NCBI GenBank assembly: GCA_963710615.1
Contig: CAVQBF010000001.1
Location: 124,001-188,000, forward strand
Direction of reading: 5' to 3'
Length of the DNA stretch: 64,000 nt
Origin: GCA-2746605 sp963710615
Lineage (GTDB): Bacteria; Bacteroidota; Ignavibacteria; Ignavibacteriales; Melioribacteraceae
Numbering within the stretch: position 1 is the first letter of the stretch; every line of letters begins with the position of its first letter. Positions 55,722 to 64,000 of the stretch are shown one piece after another. Under the pieces are notes generated by a model. The model did no database searches and was not told the DNA's origin. It was given only the letters and a program-made list of their open reading frames with translations. The translations under genes and the position numbers were made by a program.

Positions 55722-57842
55722 CTACATTCTCTTTTTACCCTCTCCCTTAAAATAATTTATATCTTCAATTTTCCCAAGAACAAGAAGTCTGTCGCCTGGT
55801 TTGATAATATAATCTGCAAAGGGAAGAATTCCCGGTCTATCCTTTATTCCCTCTTTTGAATCTTCCATATTTCTAATCATTATAATTTCCAACCCAAAAT
55901 GAGATCTAATATTCAATTCTTTAATTGATCTATTAAAGCACTTGGTTGGTGGTTCAACTTCCATAAGTCTTACACCACCGGAAACTTCAATATCACGTTC
56001 CTCATGAACACCTTTTAAAATTGAATGCATTCCACCAGATAAATCTAATTTAAAGATTTCTTTATTGTATGCATTAATAACATCCATTCTTCTGACAGAT
56101 CCGATTACTTGATTTGAAGATTTATTTTTTACAACGGGCAGCTCATCAATATTCTTTTTGCCAAATTGGTGCATTGCTAAGTCTAAATTATCATCTTCAT
56201 AGAGCACATCAATGTTGGGATCAGTTAAATCTGCAGCAATAAGAAAGTCTGTAATAATTTCTTTGTTTAAAAATAATTCCTTTAATCGAGGCAAAGTTAT
56301 TGTCCCAATTAGTGAGTTAACATGATCTACAACAAGAACAACATCATGTTCACTTGTAATAAATTTATTTAGAATCTCTGAGAAAGGAGTACTTGCTTTA
56401 ATGATTTCAGTATCAGTGTTTAATGCGTTTTTAATTTTAAGACTCTTTAATATATTAACATCTCGCCCCTCAAAAATATTTATGCCTTTTTGGACTAGCT
56501 TCATAGTGTACATAGATTCTTTCTTTAAGAAGGTTGCAAGAAGAACACTAACAATGCAGGCAAGCATTAGAGGAGGAATGATACGATAATCATTTGTCAT
56601 CTCAAATATTATTAATATAGCAGTAATTGGAGCATGTGTTGTCGCTGAAACTAAAGCACCCATTCCCACAAGGGCGTAGGCGCCAACTTCTGCAACCTCT
56701 CCGGGGAAAATTGTTTGTGCTTGTGTTCCAACTAAAGCACCAAGCATAGCCCCAATAAAAAGAGATGGTGCAAAAATACCACCAGACCCGCCTGACCCGA
56801 GAGTTGCACTTGTTCCAATAATTTTAACGAAAATTAAAACAAGTAATAACCAACTAATATCTCTTCCCCATAATGCATCGTTAATTGATTCATAACCAAC
56901 ACCAAAAACTTGCGGAAAAGTTATTGCGATACTTCCAACAATAAATCCGCCAATTGCAGGTTTAAAGTAATTAGGAAATGATAATTTATTAAAGAACTCC
57001 TGAGTTTTATAAACGCTATTAATAAAAAGCACAGCAAGTAATCCTGCTAAAATGCCAATTACAGTATAAGGGATAAACTCAATAGTACTAATCAGATCGT
57101 AACCTGGGACAACAAAAGCGGGAAAGTCACCAATAAAATGTCTGGATAAAACTGTAGCGACTACAGATGAAATTACAATAGGGCTAAATTGCGGAACAGC
57201 AAAGTCACCAATAATAACTTCCACTGCAAATAATGCACCTGCAATTGGAGCATTAAATGTTGCGGCAATTCCCGATGCTGCACCGCAAGCAACAAATGTC
57301 CTAAGCTTTCTAGGAGAAAGTCCGGTAAGCTGACCAAAAGCAGAACCAATAGCTGCGCCAATATGAATTATGGGACCCTCACGACCTGCAGAGCCGCCTG
57401 AACCAATTGTTATTGCAGCAGCAAGTGTTTTAGTTATTAGAACTCTTAGTCGAATTATACCACCTTTAATTGCAATTGATTCCATTACTTCCGGTACACC
57501 GCTTCCTTTAACTTCTGGGGATAAGAAATGCACAATTAAGCCAACAATCAAACCGCCGATTACGGGTAAAATTAATATATGATACCATTGCATATTTTGT
57601 AAAAATTCAATCGAGTATTCGAAGGTGCCAAAGAAAAGGCCATGTGATAATTTAATGATGTATCTAAACCCAATTGCACCAAAAGCACCAAGAGTACCAA
57701 TAAGTATTGCCGCAATTATTGTTGAAATATGCTCAGCTCTATTAAGTCGGGCAAAAAGTTCTTGAAATTGCTTATGAAAGAATTTTTTAACTCGATGAGT
57801 TAAAAAAAGTAAACGGAGGAATATTTTTTTAATTATTTCCAT
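55722..57842 (-). CDS. ClC-family chloride channel/transporter with CBS and RCK-C domains
   Basis: 706 residues. The membrane part (about 35-440) has the ClC selectivity motifs GSGVP (113-117), GREGP (153-157, gating Glu155) and GGIFAPS. It is followed by a pair of CBS domains (about 450-600) and a C-terminal RCK/TrkA-C domain (about 620-700: LNIRSHFGLEIIMIRN, KPGDRLLVLGK). Retention of the gating Glu allows an anion/proton exchanger or a channel; which one cannot be read. CBS and RCK-C parts suggest control by nucleotides or another ligand. Intact frame. Confidence 0.9.
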   Translation of the reverse strand: MEIIKKIFLRLLFLTHRVKKFFHKQFQELFARLNRAEHISTIIAAILIGTLGAFGAIGFRYIIKLSHGLFFGTFEYSIEFLQNMQWYHILILPVIGGLIVGLIVHFLSPEVKGSGVPEVMESIAIKGGIIRLRVLITKTLAAAITIGSGGSAGREGPIIHIGAAIGSAFGQLTGLSPRKLRTFVACGAASGIAATFNAPIAGALFAVEVIIGDFAVPQFSPIVISSVVATVLSRHFIGDFPAFVVPGYDLISTIEFIPYTVIGILAGLLAVLFINSVYKTQEFFNKLSFPNYFKPAIGGFIVGSIAITFPQVFGVGYESINDALWGRDISWLLLVLIFVKIIGTSATLGSGGSGGIFAPSLFIGAMLGALVGTQAQTIFPGEVAEVGAYALVGMGALVSATTHAPITAILIIFEMTNDYRIIPPLMLACIVSVLLATFLKKESMYTMKLVQKGINIFEGRDVNILKSLKIKNALNTDTEIIKASTPFSEILNKFITSEHDVVLVVDHVNSLIGTITLPRLKELFLNKEIITDFLIAADLTDPNIDVLYEDDNLDLAMHQFGKKNIDELPVVKNKSSNQVIGSVRRMDVINAYNKEIFKLDLSGGMHSILKGVHEERDIEVSGGVRLMEVEPPTKCFNRSIKELNIRSHFGLEIIMIRNMEDSKEGIKDRPGILPFADYIIKPGDRLLVLGKIEDINYFKGEGKKRM

Positions 57843-57952
57843 TTTCTCAGGATTTGAAATGAATAATAATTAAGTGTGGAGTTTTTTGCAAGAATATAAA
57901 GTCAGAAGCCCAATATTTTGAGATATTCTAAAAAATTGAATTAGTAATTTTT

Positions 57953-58037
57953 GTCATTCCCACGGAAGTGGGAATCCAGCGAGAATTTCGTAGATCCCAA
58001 TTTTACTTCGACAAGCTCAGCAACACAAGGGAATGAC
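57953..58037. repeat. Palindromic intergenic repeat, copy C (REP-like)
   Basis: 85 bases with inverted ends GTCATTCCC (57953-57961) and GGGAATGAC (58029-58037). An internal hairpin ATTCCCAC (57956-57963) / GTGGGAAT (57968-57975) has a four-base loop. The central part contains CTTCGACAAGCTCAGC, a sequence I recall from dispersed repeats in many bacteria. It lies in the gap between the ClC gene and the protease gene. Confidence 0.65.
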
Positions 58038-58107
58038 TTGTTGAATATATCAGAAGTCGCTTTGAATTATATCTACTGTTAATGATCTTGGAATTCTCAA
58101 AAAGTAG

Positions 58108-60958
58108 TTATCTTAATAAGATCATTTTTTTAATATTGCTCCAACCATCAACTTTTAATTGATAAAAATAAATACCAGAGCTTAAATTTTCTGCATTCCA
58201 CTCGACTTGGTAATTGCCAGGTTTTTGCTGCTCGTTAACCAAGGTTACTACTTCTCTACTAAGAATGTCATATACAACTAATCTCACATCCTGATACTCA
58301 TATCTCAAATCTGCCGGTAGGCTGTATCTTATAGTTGTACTTGGGTTAAAAGGATTTGGATAATTTTGCTCCAAATTAAAGTTTGTTGGTAAAAGAGGTT
58401 CTTCAATTTCAATATCTGTTGGCAGCAAATTATATTTTTCTCTTGCTCTATTTACTGTTTCTCTCAATTGCTCCAAATTGTCAGCGGCTGCAATAAGAAA
58501 ATCAAACTCTTGTTTTTCGTTAGGTAAGAGGGTATAAGGTCCTCCGGAAATTAATACTGAAACATCATTAGGTCCACTTGATGAATAGCTCATACCACTT
58601 GTAAGTGCTGTCCATTTTTCTGCGTCGTCAAATCCATCATAAGAGATTTAGGAACTGTCACTTGCCATCTTATTCATTGCATAAAAATTTAATGAATCAG
58701 ATGAAAGAAGACGCTACTCCAATATGTGTATTAACTGGATCACCATCATTATCAAATACATATCCAAAATTATTTTCAATATCAAAAGCAACATTGGTCA
58801 TCATCAAAACTTGTATCATCAAGGTCAAAATCGTAATACTGACCAATATAAAAATTTGTTATTTCTACAGACTTTGTATTTGTTAAGGCATATCTGATAA
58901 TAATATAGTCGGTATTTTCATTTCCCAACAAAGAGTAACCTAAAAATTCAGTTTCAATTCCCATACTTTTAGGTAGGGCATTAAAATCATTAAATGTGGA
59001 ATAGCTAAGTTTGTCAATAAGCCGGATTCATAATTGATTGATATTGGAGTAACATATTCAAAATCACTATCTTTATCACCATTGACGTCGCGGGCACAAT
59101 TCATAATCATAGATGCAGAGTTACCATAAACTAAAGCTCCTTCAAATAATAAATTTGGTCCATCTTTATATACTTAATCCGCTTCCTCTTGTATTCCCAG
59201 GGATAATCATCAAAACCAATTGATCCGCTGCTATTAAATGTAATTGCAAGATTATCAGTTGTATGAATCTGGTATGTTGGATTTATTAGAGATTGTAATC
59301 CATTCAAAATCGGAGTAATCTGCATCGGAATATTCAATAAATAAATCCACTTCTACATCCGTTGCTTGATCTGGTAAAATTTCAAGCTTGAAGAAATCAT
59401 TATTTGGGACGATTGTTTGGAGTGAATTCATAGAACCAATTGAGCCACCGCCATTCAACACATTAATTTTACTATAAGTTGAAGAAAGATTTACTTGAAG
59501 ATTTGAAACCGGATTTAGATAATTTGTAAATTCTGTTTTAATTTCAACGGTTTCACCCGACTCAAGTATTCCATCATTATCCCCAATCTCAATAAATTCA
59601 ACCTTTGAAAGTCTCACTGATTTGGAATTAAAATTTGAAATAGCTTTGAAGGCATTAATTCTACCTTTTCCGAGTTTAAGTCCATAAGCGGGATTTATAA
59701 AGTCCACATTATCAGTATTTACTCTTATCTGTTCTGCAATTTGTAGTGGTGTAAAGTTCGGAAATTGACTTTTAACTAATCCTGCTAAACCTGCAGCAAT
59801 AGGGGAAGCCATTGATGTTCCCTGTTTTTTTACATAAGCATTATTATACCATGTTGAATAAATACCAACGCCCGGTGCAGTTACATCCAGCTTTGTTCCA
59901 TAATTGGACCAACTTGGTTTTTGATCAACAAAACTGGTAGCTCCAACTGATAAAACTCCATCATAGCTTGACGGATAAAAATTTCTGGAGGATCCATCAT
60001 TTCCTGCTGCTGCCACAACTAATGCCCCTTTTGAAACCGCATACTCAATAATAGCTTGAGAAGCTGAAGAATAATTGTATCCTCCCCAGCTGCAATTGAT
60101 TATGTCAGCGCCATTATCCGCTGCATATTTAATACCTTCATAACCATAAGCAATTAGTGCAGTTCCAAGATTATTCCTTAAATCATTACGCGAAGTTTTA
60201 ACCGGCATAATTTTACTTTTAAACCCGATGGAAGCAATGCCGATTCCATTATCTGTTACAGCACTGGATAAACCAGCAACATGAGTTCCATGATCTGCCC
60301 TATCTTCATTAGGGTCATTATCAGCAGTTCCATTTTCCCCTCCAAAATCCCAACCTCTTATGTCGTCTATAAACCCATTCTCATCATCATCAATTCCATT
60401 ATTTTCAATTTCATCAGAATTTACCCATATATTAGCGGCTAAATCTTCATGAAGCCAATCAACCCCGGTATCAACAATCGCTATAATAACATCCTCACTT
60501 CCTTTATTTATATCCCAAGCTGAATTTGCTTTAATTAAATCTAAGTGCTCAACTTTTAAAGTATCTGTATCATTATAAACCGGATCGTTCGGATCATAAG
60601 CCAATTCATATAGATAATGAGGTTCAGCCCATTCGATATTTTTATTCTTCAAAATTTCTTTTGCTAAATAAATCGGATTGTAAGGAGAAGAAAACTTTAA
60701 TGTATAAATATTGTCAAGCTCAACACCTTTTTGATTAGTTTCTTTTTGAGATTTTACAAATGTTGGTGATTTACTTTCAATATTATACTTAGAAAAAAAT
60801 GGATCAATTGATTTGCCTAGAGATTTAGTTTCCGACTTATATTTAATAATTATACGATCAGCAAAATAGTATACATCTCCATCTTTAATAATATTAGACT
60901 GAGCAAAAAAAAGTGACCCAGTAAAAAAATAAAAAATGGCAAAAAATAAGTATTTCAT
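58108..60958 (-). pseudogene. Subtilisin-like (S8) protease with T9SS sorting domain, many frameshifts
   Basis: The N-terminal frame (60958-59255) is intact: signal peptide (1-19), propeptide-like segment, and the triad Asp163 (IVDTGVD), His223 (HGTHVAG) and Ser382 (GTSMASP) with oxyanion Asn320. After about 59300 the frame changes repeatedly. The pieces recovered in order are DNLAITFNSSGSIGFDDYP, LVYKDGPNLLFEGALVYGNS, GIETEFLGYSLLGNE, DIENNFGYVFDND and SLNFYAMNKMASD. The last frame (58593-58108) has a type IX sorting domain (YPNPFNPSTTIRY, VYDILSREVVTL). At least six indels and one in-frame TAA lie in 58.6-59.3 kb, far more than elsewhere. It may be a decaying gene or a poorly sequenced patch. 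Confidence 0.75.
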
Positions 60959-61026
60959 ATTTTCTCAAACTGTTATTAAATAAAAAATTAAAGTAATGAA
61001 TTGTTTATTAAAAGTCATGATACAAA

Positions 61027-61048
61027 AAACCCCGCAAGAAGCGGGGCA
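61027..61048 (-). terminator. Terminator downstream of the PLP sulfur-metabolism gene
   Basis: CCCCGC (61030-61035) pairs with GCGGGG (61041-61046), loop AAGAA. On the minus strand a run of six T follows (complement of A61024-61029). It lies 27 bases beyond the stop of the 61073-62257 gene. Confidence 0.85.
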
Positions 61049-61072
61049 AATCAAAATTTAAGACAACCAATT

Positions 61073-62257
61073 CTAGACTTTATCTAATGCCTGTTTTAGA
61101 TCGTTCAAAAGATCATCAACATTTTCAATACCAACGGAGAGTCTTACAAGTCCATCTGTAATGCCAGCGGATTCTCTTGCATCTTTTCCCATTGTTAAAT
61201 GTGTCATACTTGCCGGATGCTGAATTAGTGTTTCAACACCGCCCAAACTAACTGCAAGCTGACAAAGTTCAACAGAGTTCATTACTTTTTTGCCTGCTTC
61301 AATTCCACCCTTAAGTTCAAAGGAAATCATTCCACCAGGGGCAGAATGCTGCTTTTGTGCAATTTCATAATCAGGAAATGATTTTAATCCCGGAAATCTA
61401 ACCCATTCTATTTTTGGATGAGATTCAAGAAATTCAGCAATTACCATAGCATTTTCTGAGTGCTTTTTCATTCTTATTGCCAATGTTTTTAATCCTCGAT
61501 GAACTAAAAAAGCATTAAAGGGATCAATAACGCCACCAAGTTGATTTAAAGTTTTTCTAAAATGTTTATATGTCTCCTCATCTTTCACAACAATAATCCC
61601 AGCAACAACATCAGCGTGACCGTTTAAGAATTTTGTCATACTGTGAACTACAATATCAACACCAAAATTTATTGGTTGCTGCAATACTGGACTCATAAAA
61701 GTATTATCAACAACAACTAAAGCATTATTTTTATGTGCAATTTCAGATACTTTTTCAAGGTCGGTTGTTTCAAGCGTTGGGTTTCCCGGGGTTTCAATGT
61801 AAATTACTTTTGTGTTTGGCTTTAATGCATTCTCAACGTTCGAAGTATCAGAAGTATTAACAAATGTAGTTTCAATATTGAATCTGTTCATAACTGTTGC
61901 AAGCAAAGTGTTTGTTGGACCGTAAACAGATTTAGAACAGATCACATGATCACCTGCATTTAACAAAGCAGCGAAAGTCGTATGAATTGCTGCCATCCCA
62001 CTTCCACAGCCCAAAGCTTTATAACCTCCTTCTAATGCAGCAACAGCATCTTCCATTGCCTCTATTGTTGGATTCAGCATTCGGCTGTAAATGTAACCTT
62101 TTTGTTTTCCAGCAAATAATGATCCACCATGATCAGCTGACTCAAACTTAAATGTTGAAGTCTGATAAATTGGCGGAACTACAGGTCCATGTTCATATTC
62201 AGCAATTCCGGAGTGTACGCATTTAGATTCGATATTTAAATTTTTGTGAGTGCTCAT
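61073..62257 (-). CDS. Cystathionine gamma-synthase/methionine gamma-lyase family enzyme
   Basis: 394 residues, the normal length of Cys/Met-metabolism PLP enzymes. The PLP lysine is Lys209 (HSMTKFLNGH). CVHSG, IYSRMLNPTIEAMEDAVAALEGG, CGSGMAAI, YIETPGNPTLE and VSLGGVETLIQHPASMTH are conserved. The Cys characteristic of methionine gamma-lyase after the active-site Tyr is Pro here (YGPTN), so cystathionine gamma-synthase or gamma-lyase activity is as likely. It is coupled to gyrA: its ATG lies at the stop of that gene. Confidence 0.85.
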   Translation of the reverse strand: MSTHKNLNIESKCVHSGIAEYEHGPVVPPIYQTSTFKFESADHGGSLFAGKQKGYIYSRMLNPTIEAMEDAVAALEGGYKALGCGSGMAAIHTTFAALLNAGDHVICSKSVYGPTNTLLATVMNRFNIETTFVNTSDTSNVENALKPNTKVIYIETPGNPTLETTDLEKVSEIAHKNNALVVVDNTFMSPVLQQPINFGVDIVVHSMTKFLNGHADVVAGIIVVKDEETYKHFRKTLNQLGGVIDPFNAFLVHRGLKTLAIRMKKHSENAMVIAEFLESHPKIEWVRFPGLKSFPDYEIAQKQHSAPGGMISFELKGGIEAGKKVMNSVELCQLAVSLGGVETLIQHPASMTHLTMGKDARESAGITDGLVRLSVGIENVDDLLNDLKQALDKV

Positions 62258-64000
62258 TTATATTCCTAAATTATCAGTAGAATCATTTTCTTCAATAATG
62301 CCTTCCTCTTCACTTACTACTTTAGCAACATCAGCAATTGAATCACCATCTTTAAGGTTGATAAGTTTAACACCTTGGGTCGCTCTCCCCATTACTCTTA
62401 TCTTTTTAACCCCTTGCCTTATAACCATACCAGAGTTTGTGATTATAACTAACTCATCATTATCGTTTATTTCTTTAATAGCAATAAGGTTTCCATTCTT
62501 TTCTCCTGTTCTAACAGTGATAACACCTTTACCGCCTCGTCGTGTAATTCTATAATCATCTATCTCGCTGCGCTTTCCAAAACCTTTATCAGTAACTACA
62601 AGTAAAGTAGTGGCTGAACGTATTACAATAATTCCAATGACTATATCTCCTGCGCCCAATCTAATTCCCCTTACTCCGGTGGCAGTTCTTCCCATTTCTC
62701 TTACTTCAGATTCGTTGAATCTGATTGCTAAACCTTTTCTGGTTCCAATAACAATATCATTGTTGCCGTCGGTTAGTTTTACTTCAATTAATTTATCACC
62801 TTTAACAATATTTATTGCGTTAATACCACCGCGCCTTACATTAGAATAAGCTGACAATATGGTTTTTTTAATTGTTCCTTTTTCTGTAACCATTACAATA
62901 AATTTATCGTCGGTAAATTCTTTAACAGTAACAAAAGCAGTAATCTGCTCATCTTTTTCTTTTTCAACTAGATTCTGAAGTGATCTTCCTCTAGCTGCAC
63001 GTCCACCTTCAGGAACTTCATGAACTTTCTTCCAATAACACTTACCTTTATCAGTAAAGAACATAATATAATGATGTGTTGAAGCAACAAACATGTGTTC
63101 AATAAAATCTTCATCTTTAGTTCCGGCTCCGGTAACTCCTCTTCCTCCTCTTGCTTGTTTTCTATATCCGCTAACCGGGAATCTTTTTATAAATCCAGAG
63201 TGAGAAATTGTAACGACAACGTCTTCTTCTGCAATAATATCTTCCAGAGAAAATTCCTTATAATTCTTAATTACTTCAGTTCTTCTGGCATCACCGTATC
63301 TATCTCTCAATGCTGATAGTTCATCTTTAATAATATTATTTCGTTTTCTATCGCTGTCCAGAATTCCCCTTAATTTTTCTATTAATTTAATTATTTCTTT
63401 GTATTCATCTTCAATTTTCTTTCTTTCCAGACCAGTTAAACGCTGCAATCTCATATCAAGTATAGCTTTAGCTTGAATTTCACTTAAGCTGAACTTTTTC
63501 ATTAATCTGGATTTAGCGGTTTCAACATCTTTTGATTTTTTAATGGTCTCAATAACTTCATCAATATTATCTAAAGCAATTATATAACCTTCTAATATAT
63601 GAGCTCTTCTTTCTGCAGCATCTAACTCATAATTAGTTCTTCTAATAAGGACATCCATTCTATGAGTTAGAAAATGCTCCATTGTTTCTTTTAATGTTAA
63701 AACTTTCGGACTACCGTTCACCAAAGCAAGCATTATAACGCCAAACGTTACCTGCATTTGTGTATGCTTAAATAATTGATTGATTATAACTTCAGGTTGT
63801 GATCCTCTTTTTGTTTCAATAACAATTCGCATTCCGTCTCTATCAGACTCATCCCTAATATTGGAGATATCATTTACTTTTCCGTCTCTTACAAGGTCAG
63901 CAATTTTTTCAATTAAATTTGCTTTATTAACTTGATAAGGCAACTCAGTAACAATTATGCTCTCTCTATCATTCTTGTGTGTTTCAATGTTTGCTTTAGC
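62258..64000 (-). CDS. gyrA: DNA gyrase subunit A, C-terminal part
   Basis: 580 residues run off the right edge; roughly the first 250-280 residues, including the catalytic Tyr, are missing. The visible part begins in the breakage-reunion domain (IVTELPYQVNKANLIEKIADLV) and contains the coiled tower (RLQRLTGLERKKIEDEY) and the six-bladed DNA-wrapping C-terminal domain. The GyrA box is present as QARGGRGVTG in the first blade, which separates it from topoisomerase IV ParC. With GyrB it negatively supercoils DNA. The acidic tail (SEEEGIIEENDST) ends at 62258, adjoining the PLP gene. Confidence 0.95.
   Translation of the reverse strand, partial: AKANIETHKNDRESIIVTELPYQVNKANLIEKIADLVRDGKVNDISNIRDESDRDGMRIVIETKRGSQPEVIINQLFKHTQMQVTFGVIMLALVNGSPKVLTLKETMEHFLTHRMDVLIRRTNYELDAAERRAHILEGYIIALDNIDEVIETIKKSKDVETAKSRLMKKFSLSEIQAKAILDMRLQRLTGLERKKIEDEYKEIIKLIEKLRGILDSDRKRNNIIKDELSALRDRYGDARRTEVIKNYKEFSLEDIIAEEDVVVTISHSGFIKRFPVSGYRKQARGGRGVTGAGTKDEDFIEHMFVASTHHYIMFFTDKGKCYWKKVHEVPEGGRAARGRSLQNLVEKEKDEQITAFVTVKEFTDDKFIVMVTEKGTIKKTILSAYSNVRRGGINAINIVKGDKLIEVKLTDGNNDIVIGTRKGLAIRFNESEVREMGRTATGVRGIRLGAGDIVIGIIVIRSATTLLVVTDKGFGKRSEIDDYRITRRGGKGVITVRTGEKNGNLIAIKEINDNDELVIITNSGMVIRQGVKKIRVMGRATQGVKLINLKDGDSIADVAKVVSEEEGIIEENDSTDNLGI

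Noticed and set aside
57173..57582. Short open frames on both strands within the ClC gene
   Set aside because: They are shadows of the well-conserved ClC coding frame and encode no domain.
1..64000. CRISPR arrays, tRNA or rRNA genes and prophage
   Set aside because: No regularly spaced direct repeats, no tRNA-like arms with GTTCRA loops in the gaps, and no integrase, transposase or structural phage genes were recognised.

Overview
This 64 kb window is a stretch of AT-rich chromosome from a member of the Bacteroidetes/Chlorobi (FCB) group, most probably an Ignavibacteria-type organism. Two secreted proteins (12353-14839 and 58108-60958) end in the type IX secretion C-terminal sorting domain, with the spelling typical of that lineage (YQNYPNPFNP, VYDILGRE, SGVYFYQL). 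Many families common in that group (DUF2911, DUF2461, DUF2147, DUF2853, DUF4287/5655, DinB-like) also occur. No phage, transposase gene, CRISPR array, rRNA or tRNA was found. The content is mostly ordinary housekeeping and accessory genes.

Layout. 0-12.3 kb: end of a dipeptide epimerase, alpha/beta hydrolase, glycerol-3-phosphate dehydrogenase, a broken beta-barrel gene inside an inverted-repeat pair, a CcmE-like OB-fold protein, SMP-30 lactonase, DinB-like protein, several lipoproteins, an Ntn amidase and a pentapeptide-repeat protein. 12.3-16.8 kb: a secreted phosphodiester glycosidase, a SIR2-like protein and a PadR regulator. 16.8-29.6 kb: class II aldolase, SDR, HAD phosphatase plus enoyl-CoA hydratase (overlapping), phosphoesterase, MOSC protein, esterase, TrpB-like enzyme, serine hydrolase, DoxX protein and a divergent PhoA-type phosphatase. 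29.6-41.9 kb: a large cytoplasmic PAS/GAF histidine kinase, M28 and M1 peptidases, an MFS transporter, and an ECF sigma / anti-sigma / periplasmic coiled-coil operon. 42-51.6 kb (minus strand): IspH, DUF2911, a PLP enzyme, an amidohydrolase, and a three-gene cassette of a 1001-residue coiled-coil ATPase followed by two MscS-type channels. 51.8-64 kb: ROF-like protein overlapping an ADP-forming acyl-CoA synthetase, glycogen synthase, ClC channel, subtilisin-like protease, a Cys/Met-metabolism PLP enzyme and the 3' part of gyrA.

Two points colour the reading. First, at least nine loci carry single-base frameshifts, usually one extra base in a short run of identical bases, and removing or adding that base restores a recognisable protein. 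This suggests uncorrected sequencing error at least as much as gene decay, so I joined the fragments into single entries and described the breaks. Second, the most system-like unexplained arrangement is the ATPase-MscS-MscS cassette at 46.6-51.6 kb. Other candidates are the inverted-repeat-bounded gene at 3.3-3.9 kb, the standalone SIR2-like protein at 15-16.1 kb, and a small family of palindromic intergenic repeats.
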